A program made the translations under genes and the position numbers. DNA of 64,000 nt from Archivesica marissinica (taxonomy: Eukaryota; Mollusca; Bivalvia; Venerida; Vesicomyidae). The notes below the pieces were generated by a model. That model saw only the letters and a program-made list of their open reading frames with translations. It made no database searches and was not told where the DNA came from. This document shows, piece by piece, positions 24,060-39,000 of the stretch. Position 1 is the stretch's first letter, and every line of letters begins with the position of its first letter. The DNA lies in NCBI GenBank assembly GCA_014843695.1, contig CM026395.1:47460813-47524812 (forward strand), given 5' to 3'.

Positions 24060-27000
24060 GTAATTCATACAGTTTTACATGTATACCTAATGAGTAATTC
24101 ATACAGTTTTACATGTATACGTAATGAGATTCCAGCTAATAATAGGTTATAAACATTGCTATATACCCACTTCTGAGCGTGGTTCCAAGAATAAAGTAAA
24201 CAATAAGCTCTATTGTGTCTCAAATCACACAATGATACAGACAGAGACACATTCTAGAGTCTCCTCGGGTTCTTTTACGTGTACAGTGTAAAACATGGAT
24301 AAGAGAACGTTGTTTAATGTCTCATCCAAAACAATATGCATGCTATGATACAGTTTAGTATTCTGTAGCCGGGAGGGAGGGGGGTCGGTCCTGCGACACA
24401 ATTCCAGCGTGTTAACCACTAGACCACTCATCATCTACGAAGTATGCGACTCGGCTGGGCTGTATTTGAACCTGTGGTAGACGTGGCGTTAGAGTTTCCT
24501 GGATACATTGGTGGTATCTGCTACAATATCATTATGTTGATGTATCATTGTTTCCTTATAGATTATTCAGCACCCAGGTTGTTTCCCAGACCGACGGCGC
24601 TACTCTATACGATGATCTCATAATCCGACGAGGACGCTCCCGACAACAGGTAAGCGATGTAATATACATGTACGAGATGTCACATACATGTACGAGATGT
24701 CACATACATGTACGAGATGTCACATACATGTACGAAATGTCACATACATGTACGAGATGTCATAAACATGTACGATATGTCATGTACATGTACGAGATGT
24801 CATATACATGTACGAGATGTCATGTACATGTACGAGATGTCATATGTATGTACGAGATGTCATATGTATGTACGAGATGTCATATGTATGTACGAGATGT
24901 CATGTACATGTACGAGATGTCATATGTATGTACGAGATGTCATATGTATGTACGAGATGTCATATGTATGTACGATATGTCATATGTATGTACGATATGT
25001 CGTGTACATGTACGAGATGTCATATGTATGTACGAGATGTCATGTACATGTACGAGATGTCATATGTATGTACGATATGTCATATGTATGTACGAGATGT
25101 CATATGTATGTACGAGATGTCATATGTATGTACGAGATGTCATATGTATGTACGAGATGTCATATGTATGTACGAGATGTCATATGTATGTACGAGATGT
25201 CATATGTATGTACGAGATGTCATATGTATGTACAATATGCCATGTACATGTACGAGATGTCATTAACAACCACGTTGTATTTATATTATAATTTATTACG
25301 TTATATTGCATTTCCTTCGAATAACGCCGATATGTGCCCTGATTGCGTCCATTGTCGTATGACATTCCTAACTAATGATATGCAGCTGACATGCACACTC
25401 GAATACACACACTTTAAGCACGCCCAATGTAGTTCATATCCCGATGGAAACTATTAGCCCGTGATTCCCTTAAAATATGATTTATTCTTCGTATGTCTAT
25501 GGCTTTCAGTTGGTCAGTATTTACGATACGGACAGGTCAAAACGTATAGTGATATGTATGAAGTGCCTTAGAGCAACGCTTAATGACGTCGTGGCGTCTG
25601 TTTCGAGCCTAGACACGTCACACATTCACCACGAGGGGCTGGCCGAACTGATGGAGCTTATCTCACCAACTACGGATATTGATAAAATATTGCATCACGT
25701 GAGGAAAAAAGGGGCTGGTGAGTAACTTATCCTTTACAGGCAAACGTGAGTTTGCATTGTTATTGTACATATTTTGAAACATCTACTATATGTGAATGTT
25801 ATTATTAGTATAGTACTGTAAAATAGAATATATGCCATAAACAAATACAATGTCAACATAGTACATGTGCACATCAAAGTGTAGAGTAGATGACATATAA
25901 AACAGTGTAATATACCATAGTACATGTGAACATCAAAGTGTAGAGTAGATGACATATAAAACAGTGTAATATACCATAGTACATGTGAACATCAAAGTGT
26001 AGAGTAGATGACATATAAAACAGTGTAATATACCATAGTACATGTGAACATCAAAGTGTAGAGTAGATGACATATAAAACAGTGTAATATACCATAGTAC
26101 ATGTGAACATCAAAGTGTAGAGTAGATGACATATAAAACAGTGTAATATACCATAGTACATGTGAACATCAAAGTGTAGAGTAGATGACATATAAAACAG
26201 TGTAATATACCATAGTACATGTGAACATCAAAGTGTAGAGTAGATGACATATAAAACAGTGTAATATACCATAGTACATGTGAACATCAAAGTGTAGAGT
26301 AGATGACATATAAAACAGTGTAATATACCATAGTACATGTGAACATCAAAGTGTAGAGTAGATGACATATACACGTGTAATATACCATAGTAAGTGAACA
26401 TCAAAGTGTAGAGTAGATGACATATAAAACAGTGTAATATACCATAGTACATGTGAACATCAAAGTGTAGAGTAGATGACATATAAAACAGTGTAATATA
26501 CCATAGTACATGTGAACATCAAAGTGTAGAGTAGATGACATATAAAACAGTGTAATATACCATAGTACATGTGAACATCAAAGTGTAGAGTAGATGACAT
26601 ATAAAACAGTGTAATATACCATAGTACATGTGAACATCAAAGTGTAGAGTAGATGACATATAAAACAGTGTAATATACCATAGTACATGTGAACATCAAA
26701 GTGTAGAGTAGATGACATATAAAACAGTGTAATATACCATAGTACATGTGAACATCAAAGTGTAGAGTAGATGACATATAAAACAGTGTAATATACCATA
26801 GTACATGTGAACATCAAAGTGTAGAGTAGATGACATATAAAACAGTGTAATATACCATAGTACATGTGAACATCAAAGTGTAGAGTAGATGACATATAAA
26901 ACAGTGTAATATACCATAGTACATGTGAACATCAAAGTGTAGAGTAGATGACATATAAAACAGTGTAATATACCATAGCACATGTGAACATCAAAGTGTA

Positions 27001-30000
27001 GAGTAGATGACATATAACACAGTGTAATATACCATAGTACATGTGAACATCAAAGTGTAGAGTAGATGACATATAAAACAGTGTAATATACCATAGTATA
27101 TGTGAACATCAAAGTGTAGAGTAGATGACATATAACACTGTGTAATATACCATAGTACACGTGAACATCAAAGTGTAGAGTAGATGACATATAGCACTGT
27201 GTAATATACCATAGTACACGTGAACATCAAAGTGTAGAGTAGATGACATATAAAACAGTGTAATATACCATAGTACATGTGAACATCAACGTGTAGAGTA
27301 GATGACATATAACACAGTGTAATATACCATAGTACATGTGAACATCAACGTGTAGAGTAGATGACATATAACACTGTGTAATATACCATAGTACATGTGA
27401 ACATCAAAGTGTAGAGTAGATGACATATAAAACAGTGTAATATACCATAGTGCATGTGAACATCAACGTGTAGAGTAGATGACATATAAAACAGTGTAAT
27501 ATACCATAGTACATGTGAACATCAAAGTGTAGAGTAGATGACATATAAAACAGTGTAGTATACCATAGTACACGTGAACATCAAAGTGTAGAGTAGATGA
27601 CATATAACACAGTGTAATATACCATAGTACATGTGAACATCAAAGTGTAGAGTAGATGACATATAACACAGTGTAATATACCATAGTACACGTGCACATC
27701 AAAGTGTAGAGTAGATGACATATAACACAGTGTAATATACCATAGTACATGTGAACATCAAAGTGTAGAGTAGATGACATATAACACAGTGTAATATACC
27801 ATAGTACACGTGAACATCAAAGTGTAGAGTAGATGACATATAAAACAGTGTAATATACCATAGTACATGTGAACATCAAAGTGTAGAGTAGATGACATAT
27901 AAAACAGTGTAATATACCATAGTACACGTGAACATCAAAGTGTAGAGTAGATGACATATAACACAGTGTAATATACCATAGTACATGTGAACATCAAAGT
28001 GTAGAGTAGATGACATATAACACAGTGTAATATACCATAGTACACGTGAACATCAAAGTGTAGAGTAGATGACATATAACACAGTGTAATATACCATAGT
28101 ACATGTGAACATCAAAGTGTAGAGTAGATGACATATAACACAGTGTAATATACCATAGTACACGTGAACATCAAAGTGTAGAGTAGATGACATATAACAC
28201 AGTGTAATATACAATAGTACACGTGAACATCAAAGTGTAGAGTAGATGACATATAACACAGTGTAATATACAATAGTACACGTGAACATCAAAGTGTAGA
28301 GTAGATGACATATAAAACAGTGTAATATACCATAGTACATGTGAACATCAAGGTGTAGAGTAGATGACATATAAAACAGTGTAATATACCATAGTACATG
28401 TGAACATCAAGGTGTAGAGTAGATGACATATAAAACAGTGTAATATACCATAGTACATGTGAACATCAAGGTGTAGAGTAGATGACATATAAAACAGTGT
28501 AATATACCATAGTACATGTGAACATCAAGGTGTAGAGTAGATGACATATAAAACAGTGTAATATACCATAGTACATGTGAACATCAAGGTGTAGAGTAGA
28601 TGACATATAAAACAGTGTAATATACCATAGTACATGTGAACATCAAGGTGTAGAGTAGATGACATATAAAACAGTGTAATATACCATAGTACATGTGAAC
28701 ATCAAGGTGTAGAGTAGATGACATATAAAACAGTGTAATATACAATATGCATGTTACTGATACTGATATATAGTGGAAGTCGTGATAGCGCAGTGGATGC
28801 GCGTTCGCTTCAGGTGCGAAAGGTCCGGAGTTCGAGCCCCGCTGGAGCCGTTACGATTGTGTCCTTAGGCAAGGCATTTAAGTTCCACGTTGCCTCTTCT
28901 CTCCCTCGTGGCGATGGATTCCATCAGGAATGAGGTCTCGAGAGCGATTTATATAAGTTGAAAGAACTTGTTTCGCAATCGAGCTAAAATAAATTTGTAT
29001 AAACTACTGATACATTCGCTTTATCCTTATTAATGCTGGAATGTAATTATGATGTGCGACCTTTCTCCATTTCTTCTCTACATCATTTTGATTCATCGTT
29101 TCGTATTGAATTGATTATATTGACACACGTATATTTATTGATGAACTGTGGATGATAATATATATATATATAGTTGTTTGTTTGGAGGGTTTATTGTCGC
29201 ACAACAGCTAAAGTCATATAGCAACTCTCCAGCTAGTATTGGTGAAGGAAGACCAGGGCTTCCAGCAGTATATAGAACATACTGAGATAACCATCGACCA
29301 GCTGGATATATTCCTGACATGAAATAATTCGACACCCACAATGGGATTCGAATCTACAGCAGTTAGGGGCAAATAATTAAAGAACGACCATGACCACTCA
29401 GCCACGGAGACCCTCAGTATGAAATATACATGTATATACATGTATAGGCATATACAAGATTATATGCAATATATTGCAGGTCACTTGGATCACCCGGAGT
29501 ATCTTGTGTTTGAACTGTCCAAGGTTGACCATTTCAAGGATAGACTGGAGTTCATTCGATTTCGTTTTAAACTACTCTGGCATTTGTTTGAAATAGGTAT
29601 TGTATGATGTTTTTGTCTTTGTATCTGATCGTTTTATTTCTATGATTTTGTAATGATGTTATATTTTGTAATGATGTTATATTTTGTAATAATATTATAT
29701 TTTGTAATGATGTTATATTTTGTAATGATGTTATATTTTGTAATGATGTTATATTTTGTAATGATGTTATATTTTGTAATGATGTTATATTTTGTAATGA
29801 TGTTATATTTTGTAATAATATTATATTTTGTAATGATGTTATATTTTGTAATGATGTTATATTTTGTAATGATGTTATATTTTGTAATAATATTATATTT
29901 TGTAATGATGTTATATTTTGTAATGATGTTATATTTTGTAATGATGTTATATTTTGTAATGATGTTATATTTTGTAATAATGTTATATTTTGTAATGATG

Positions 30001-33000
30001 TTATATTTTGTAATGATGTTATATTTTGTAATGATGTTATATTTTGTAATGATGTTATATTTTGTAATAATGTTATATTTTGTAATGATGTTATATTTCT
30101 TAAATAATGAAACTTGCCTCAGCATAGTCTCACATGACACTTTCCTCAGTATATTCTCACATGACACTTGCCTCAGTATATTCTCACATGACACTTGCCT
30201 CAGTATATTCTCACATGACACTTGCCTCAGCATATTCTCACATGACACTTGCCTCAGTATATTCTCACATGACACTTTCCTCAGTATATTCTCACATGAC
30301 ACTTGCCTCAGTATATTCTCACATGACACTTGCCTCAGTATATTCTCACATGACACTTGCCTCAGTATATTCTCACATGACACTTGCCTCAGTATATTCT
30401 CACATGACACTTGCCTCAGTATATTCTCACATGACACTTGCCTCAGTATATTCTCACATGACACTTGCCTCAGTATATTCTCACATGACACTTGCCTCAG
30501 TATATTCTCACATGACACTTGCCTCAGTATATTCTCACATGACACTTGCCTCAGTATATTCTCACATGACACTTGCCTCAGTATATTCTCACATGACACT
30601 TGCCTCAGTATATTCTCACATGACACTTTCCTCAGTATATTCTCACATGACACTTGCCTCAGTATATTCTCACATGACACTTGCCTCAGTATATTCTCAC
30701 ATGAAACTTTCCTCAGTATATTCTCACATGACACTTGCCTCAGCATATTCTCACATGAAACTTTCCTCAGTATATTCTCACATGACACTTGCCTCAGTAT
30801 ATTCTCACATGAAACTTTCCTCAGTATATTCTCACATGACACTTTCCTCAGTATATTCTCACATGAAACTTTCCTCAGCATATTCTCACATGAAACTTTC
30901 CTCAGTATATTCTCACATGACACTTTCCTCAGTATATTCTCACATGACACTTGCCTCAGTATATTCTCACATGACACTTGCCTCAGTATATTCTCACATG
31001 ACACTTTCCTCAGTATATTCTCACATGACACTTGCCTCAGTATATTCTCACATGACACTTTCCTCAGTATATTCTCACATGACACTTTCCTCAGTATATT
31101 CTCACATGACACTTGCCTCAGTATATTCTCACATGACACTTTCCTCAGTATATTCTCACATGACACTTGCCTCAGTATATTCTCACATGACACTTGCCTC
31201 AGTATATTCTCACATGACACTTGCCTCAGTATATTCTCACATGACACTTGCCTCAGCATATTCTCACATGACACTTGCCTCAGTATATTCTCACATGACA
31301 CTTGCCTCAGTATATTCTCACATGACACTTGCCTCAGTATATCCTCACATGACAATTTCCTCAGTATATTCTCACATGAAACTTTCCTCAGTATATTCTC
31401 ACATGACACTTGCCTCAGTATATTCTCACATGACACTTGCCTCAGTATATTCTCACATGACACTTGCCTCAGTATATTCTCACATGACACTTGCCTCAGT
31501 ATATTCTCACATGACACTTGCCTCAGTATATTCTCACATGACACTTGCCTCAGTATATTCTCACATGACACTTGCCTCGGTATATTCTCACAGGACACTT
31601 GCCTCAGTATATTCTCACATGACACTTGCCTCAGTATATTCTCACATGACACTTGCCTCAGTATATTCTCACATGACACTTGCCTCAGTATATTCTCACA
31701 TGACACTTGCCTCAGTATATTCTCACATGGTATTATTGAGGTTTTCTATTAATTGATTTAATGAAATGTCAAATATTTGTCAATACAATAAACAGCTATA
31801 CTTATATACTTTTATATGCCACGCTTTCCATGACGCCCCTAAATGTTTTATATTATTGCAATACATTTAACTATCTGAATGGTTGTGACATTGGAATGTT
31901 CCAGATCAGCAGTTACGAGAACTACACACCGCCTGTGATGACATTACTAATAGGTAGGAAACTCTAACACTGAGCATACACACAAAGCGTATGTGTGCTT
32001 GACGTTTATTTATCGTCGCTACCGGTTGCCCATATGAGCGACGCCTCCTGAAGAGATTAGTCATTTTAGATTGTTGGAGGATAGTGTAATGATTCAGACA
32101 GAGTCTCCTCTGGTTCTTTTACGTGCACGGTGTAAAGGACCAACACGAGACCTCGGTTTAAAGTCCCATCTGAAAGACTGTTAATTTTATTAGGGACAGA
32201 CGGGGATCGAACCTGCAATCCGTGGATTACCAGTCCAGCGTGTTACCACTGGACTACAGATCCGTCTGTACACAAAGAGTATACAATGTTAGTACCAACC
32301 ACTACAACAGGTTCGGAGATTATGCAACATCACAAACTCTAGTTCATTTAATAAAAGAGTTTTGAGATTTGCTCGCTCTGGTCTCAACCAAACAAAAATC
32401 TCGATGTTGAGTTCGAGATTGGATAAAAGTTTTGTAACTTGGACCAACTTCCATCAGACGATCGATTTAAAAAACTTTTACAAATATATTGTTGAAATGA
32501 TCATGTCATTTGATATATCTCTACTTCATATCGGCCGCTATCTATTTCAGCACTTCCCTAAAGAACTTACTGGAAACCCTACTAGCCGTGGGAAACTACC
32601 TAAATGGAGCAACAGACATGGGCCAGGCAGATGGTTACGGACTAGACGTGCTCAACAAAATGAAAGAAATGCAAGATAGGGTAATACTATAATTTATTTA
32701 TGGCTGTTGTTTCGTATTGTTAAACTATTTTAAAATGAATGGTTTGTGGTTGGGATTGCGAATGGGGTGACAACACGCATTGACGCAAGGTGGAAATACA
32801 ACATAATAGCATTTACAAACACGCTAGTATAATAACATGCACTTGTAGTAAACTTAATGCAGCGTCTGCATATAAACACACATTTGTTCTGGTATCAAAT
32901 ACAAGTGTGATTTGCATCTCCTCCAGTGAATTTACTGCATCAGTGAAAGATATATCCCCGCATTTACTGCATCAGTGAAAGATATATCCCTGCATTTACT

Positions 33001-36000
33001 GCATCAGTGAAAGATATATCCCCGCATTTACTGCATCAGTGAAAGATATATCCCCGCTTTACTGCATCAGTGAAAGATATATCCCCGCATTTACTGCATC
33101 AGTGAAAGATATATCCCCGCATTTACTGCATCAGTGAAAGATATATCCCCGCATTTACTGCATCAGTGAAAGATATATCCCCGCATTTACTGCATCAGTG
33201 AAAGATATATCCCCGCATTTACTGCATCAGTGAAAGATATATCCCCGCATTTACTGCATCAGTGAAAGATATATCCCCGCATTTACTGCATCAGTGAAAG
33301 ATATATCCCCGCATTTACTGCATCAGTGAAAGATATATCCCCGCATTTACTGCATCAGTGAAAGATATATCCCCGCATTTACTGCATCAGTGAAAGATAT
33401 ATCCCAGCATTTACTGCATCAGTGAAAGATATATCCCTCAACCACAAAAAAACCCCCATTTACTGCATCAGTGAAAGATATATCCCCGCATTTACTGCAT
33501 CAGTGAAAGATATATCCCCGCATTTACTGCATCAGTGAAAGATATATCCCCGCATTTACTGCATCAGTGAAAGATATATCCCCGCATTTACTGCATCAGT
33601 GAAAGATATATCCCCGCATTTACTGCATCAGTGAAAGATATATCCCTGCATTTACTGCATCAGTGAAATATATATCCCTGCATTTACTGCATCAGTGAAA
33701 GATATATCCCTGCATATACTGCATCAGTGAAAGATATATCCCTGCATTTACTGCATCAGTGAAAGATATATCCCAGCATTTACTGCATCAGTGAAAGATA
33801 TATCCCTGCATTTACTGCATCAGTGAAAGATATATCCCCGCATTTACTGCATCAGTGAAAGATATATCCCCGCATTTACTGCATCAGTGAAAGATATATC
33901 CCCGCATTTACTGCATCAGTGAAAGATATATCCCTGCATTTACTGCATCAGTGAAAGATATATCCCTGCATTTACTGCATCAGTGAAAGATATATCCCTG
34001 CATTTACTGCATCAGTGAAAGATATATCCCTGCATATAATGCATCAGTGAAAGATATATCCCTGCATTTACTGCATCAGTGAAAGATATATACCTGCATT
34101 TACTGAATCAGTGAAAGATATATCCCTGCATTTACTGCATCAGTGAAAGATATATCCCTGCATTTACTGCATCAGTGAAAGATATATAATGTGATATACG
34201 AGGTGTTACCTATACATGTAATGTGATATACGAGGTGTTACCTATACATGTAATATAAAATATGACAATAGTAATATAATATACTTGCTCTTGCAGGATG
34301 GCAAAGGCACGTTACTGGAGTTCGTCTTGAAAACTTACTGTCAGATTTATGAGAATGAAGTAGATATAGGCTGCCCTACACGATTTCGACTTCCGGAACC
34401 TTCAAACATGAGGCATGCTTCTCAGGTATAATATGGTTCTGAATGGGAGAGGTATAGCCGTAAATTAAACCAACATGCGGAAATAACTGTATGGAAACCC
34501 CAACCGAAGCAATATTCCAAACTGTATGGAAACCCCACCCGAAGCAATAGTCCAAACTGTATGGAAACCCCACCCGAAGCAATATTCCAAACTGTATGGA
34601 AACCCCACCCGAAGCAATATTCCAAACTGTATGGAAACCCCACCCGAAGCAATATTCCAAACTGTATGGAACCCCACCCGAAGTAATATTCCAAACTGTA
34701 TGGAACCCCACCCGAAGCAATAGTCCAAACTGTATGGAACCCCACCCGAAGCAATAGTCCAAACTGTATGGAACCCCACCCGAAGCAATATTCCAAACTG
34801 TATGGAACCCCACCCGAAGTAATATTCCAAACTGTATGGAAACCCCAGCCTAAGAAATTGTCCGAACTGTATGAATATTCATGTAACATAATTAAAACAA
34901 GACTACCAAACAATAACAGTTATTTTGTATGCAAATGTGCTCTTATTGAGATTGGGGAAACTACTCAATTCTTATATACAGGAACCAATTTCTGTGGAGA
35001 AGTCTGCTATGTGTGCTCCGTTAACGTGAGGTTTCGGTTGAATATTCTGTCTAGAAGTCTGCTATGCCACGTTAACGTGAGGTTTCGGTTGAATATTCTG
35101 TGGAGAAGTCTGCTATGCCACATTAACGTGAGGTTTCGGTTGAATGTTCTGTGAAGAAGTCTGCTAAGCCATGTTAACGTGAGGTTTCGGTTGAATGTTC
35201 TGTGAAGAAGTCTGCTAAGCCATGTTAACGTGAGGTTTCGGTTGAATGTTCTGTGGAGAAGTCTGCTATGTATGCTCCGTTAACGTGAGGTTTCGGTTGA
35301 ATATTTTGTGGAGAAGTTTGCTATGCCACGTTAACGTGAGGTTTCGGTTGAATGTTCTGTGGAGAAGTCTGCTATGCCATGTTAACGTGATGTTTCGGTT
35401 GAATGTTCTGTGGAGAAGTCTGCTATGCCATGTTAACGTGATGTTTCGGTTGAATGTTCTGTGAAGAAGTCTGCTATGCCATGTTAACGTGAGAGTTCGG
35501 TTGAATGTTCTGTGAAGAAGTCTGCTAAGCCATGTTAACGTGATGTTTCGGTTGAATGTTCTGTGGAGAAGTCTGCTATGCCATGTTAACGTGAGAGTTC
35601 GGTTGAATGTTTTGTGAAGAAGTCTGCTAAGCCACGTTAACATACGTTTTCGGTTGAATGCCACAACGTTGCGTATCTCCTGTCGCTTAGTTAGTAGATG
35701 GTGTACATCTGTTACAGAAGCTCACACACACTTGATTTACTAACATACAAACGAGTATTGATAATAGATAACGACAGGTAGTACTTGTATATGTAAGTGT
35801 CAGCATTTACCTCGATAAAGGTTGATGATCCAGTGAAGGGTTCAATTACAGTGTTTATTGCACTGTGTGTACATATTTCCCACAAAGAAACAAGAGCGAC
35901 CATTAGTCTAAGAGTAATTTTAGCTTTCCATGCATAGACACTCATACAAATCTTCTTCATTGTGTAGTAGGGGTTTCCTCGTTTCACGAATCCTCTTATA

Positions 36001-39000
36001 TAATGTGTCCCAGTTACTAAAACATGTTCATTTATGTTTCTCAATTTAATAAAACATTTTCATTTAATGTTTCTCAATTTACTAAAACATTTTCATTTAA
36101 TGTTTCTCAATTTACTAAAACATTTTCATTTAATGTTTTCCAATTTACTAAAACATTTTCATTTAATGTTTTCCAATTTACTAAAACATTCTCATATAAG
36201 TGTTCCCAATTAAAAAACAATTTGATTCAATGTTGTCCCAATTGTTATTACCTCCTGTATAATATTGCTTTATTGCAGGTATCATTTGAAGGCATCCAGG
36301 ATGCACTAACCAACTTACATTCAGATCTCAGGCATGTTAGAGAGAAGGTAATGCATTCAAATACACTGTTCTTAACTCCCGGTAACGTACACATGTAACG
36401 TTATACATCATAGCAACCAGGTTGTTTGTTTGTTTGTTTGTTTGTTTGTTTGTTTGTTTGTTTGTTTGTTTGTTTGTTTTGGGGGGTTTAAAGTCGCACC
36501 AACAGCTATTTTTTGGTGGAGAAAGTACACATGGTGCCCTCCAAGCAGTATTTCATACACCGACCGGGTAGAACCACCGATCTACCGCAAACTAGATGGA
36601 TAGCTTCCTCACTTGATATAATCCGATAGGCCAATTGGGATTAGAACCTACCAGCTGTGTGGGGCAAGTGATTGAACGACCGTAACAACTCGGCCATGGA
36701 GGCCACTGATTATAGCAACCAGAAGCGCACGTTTAAATTGCATAAATGATTTATATAAAGTCATTATAAAAATCATAGAAACCGTGAGAAATAAAACATG
36801 CACATACATTGGGAATGCACATACATTGGGTAGTGAATTCATGACAAATATTGGCATAATTGTGTTCAAATTGGTGTTAAAACCATCGTGTGTGTATCCA
36901 TTTTAATATCGACACACGCATTAGAGTGAGAATTCATGCTTAAATTGGTGCTAAAACCATCGTGTGTGTATCCATTTTAATATCGACACACGCATTAGAG
37001 TGAGAATGCATGCTTAAAGAAATGTTTCTATAAATAGTATATGATATTTTACAAGAAATGGAACATTTTCTCAACTTGCATCATATATTGTATATATTGT
37101 AGCTGCTAGATCCGAGACAGAACAAGGACGTGATGAGACCGATGGATAGTTTTCGTGTTAGTGCCGAGAACTTCTTTGCTGCAGGTAAGACATGAATTGT
37201 TCTGGTTCTCATGTGGGCACACCATTCCACCGTTCCACCGTTCCACCATTCCACCGTTCCACCATTCCACCATTCCACCATTCCACCGTTCCACCATTCC
37301 ACCATTCCACCGTTCCACCATTCCACCGTTCCAACGTTCCAATCATGATACTGTGTAGTAAACAATATCATGCTGGCATATTAGGATAATGTGTGTAGCA
37401 CTTCGTAAGCTATAGTTTTACTTGTTGGGTGGTTGGTACAAAGCGTGAATATCTGCATGTGAACGTAGCTTCTAACACGCGAACGTAGCTTCTAACACGT
37501 GAACGTAGCTTCTAACACGCGAACGTAGCTTCTAACACGCGAACGTAGCTTCGAACATGTGAACGTAGCTTCTAACACGCGAACGTAGCTTCGAACATGT
37601 GAACGTAGCTTCTAACACGCGAACGTAGCTTCGAACATGTGAACGTAGCTTCTAACACGTGAACGTAGCTTCTAACACGCGAACGTAGCTTCGAACATGT
37701 GAACGTAGCTTCTAACACGCGAACGTAGCTTCTAACACGCGAACGTAGCTTCTAACACGCGAACGTAGCTTCTAACACGCGAACGTAGCTTCGAACACGT
37801 GAACGTAGCTTCGAACACGTGAACGTAGCTTCGAACACGTGAACATAGCTTCGAACACGTGAACGTAGCTTCGAACACGTGAACGTAGCTTCGAACACGT
37901 GAACGTAGCTTCGAACACGTGGACGTAGCTTCTAACACGCGAACGTAGCTTCGAACACGTGAACGTAGCTTCGAACACGTGAACGTTCGAACATGTGAAC
38001 GTAGCTTCTAACACGTGAACGTAGCTTCTAACATGTGAACGTAGCTTCGAACATGTGAACGTAGCTTCTAACACGTGAACGTAGCTTCTAACATGTGAAC
38101 GTAGCTTCTAACATGTGAACGTAGCTTCGAACATGTGAACGTAGCTTCTAACATGTGAACGTAGCTTCGAACATGTGAACGTAGCTTCTAACACGTGAAC
38201 GTAGAACGTGAACAACTTAGGTCTAACGAAGCACTTCCAGCCTTCCACGAGCATGAAGGTATCCGGGTAGAACCAACAATCTTTCATAAGTCAGCAGCTG
38301 TATAGTGCTCTAACATAAGTCAGCAGCTGTATAGTGCTCTAACATAAGTCAGCAGCTGTATAGTGCTCTAACATAAGTCAGCAGCTGTATAGTGCTCTAA
38401 CATAAGTCAGCAGCTGTATAGTGCTCTAACATAAGTCAGCAGCTGTATAGTGCTCTAACATAAGTCAGCAGCTGAATAGTGCTCTAACATAAGTCAGCAG
38501 CTGTATAGTGCTCTAACATAAGTCAGCAGCTGTATAGTTCTCTAACATAAGTCAGCAGCTGTATAGTGCTCTAACATAAGTCAGCAGCTGTATAGTGCTC
38601 TAACATAAGTCAGCAGCTGTATAGTGCTCTAACATAAGTCAGCAGCTGTATAGTTCTCTAACATAAGTCAGCAGCTGTATAGTGCTCTAACATAAGTCAG
38701 CAGCTGTATAGTGCTCTAACATAAGTCAGCAGCTGTATAGTGCTCTAACATAAGTCAGCAGCTGTATAGTGCTCTAACATAAGTCAGCAGCTGTATAGTG
38801 CTCTAACATAAGTCAGCAGCTGTATAGTTCTCTAACATAAGTCAGCAGCTGTATAGTGCTCTAACATAAGTCAGCATCTGTATAGTGCTCTAACATAAGT
38901 CAGCAGCTGTATAGTGCTCTAACATAAGTCAGCAGCTGTATAGTGCTCTAACATAAGTCAGCAGCTGTATAGTGCTCTAACATAAGTCAGCAGCTGTATA

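Noticed and set aside
24548..25457. Cys/Met-rich proteins in three overlapping + frames
   Set aside because: They derive from the 20-bp array after formin exon 2. The same peptide appears in all three frames because 20 is not divisible by three.
28773..28985. A genuine tRNA gene
   Set aside because: A- and B-box words are present but the cloverleaf is not complete. The same unit recurs with a long conserved body and tail, so it is a SINE.
29640..31752. Open frames of 688 and 699 codons on opposite strands
   Set aside because: They come from adjacent 18-bp and 27-bp arrays inside formin intron 4. Mirror-image frames on both strands show there is no coding constraint.
31761..31967. A 68-codon frame covering formin exon 5
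   Set aside because: The exon reads in a different phase (DQQLRELHTACDDITN). The longer frame is incidental.
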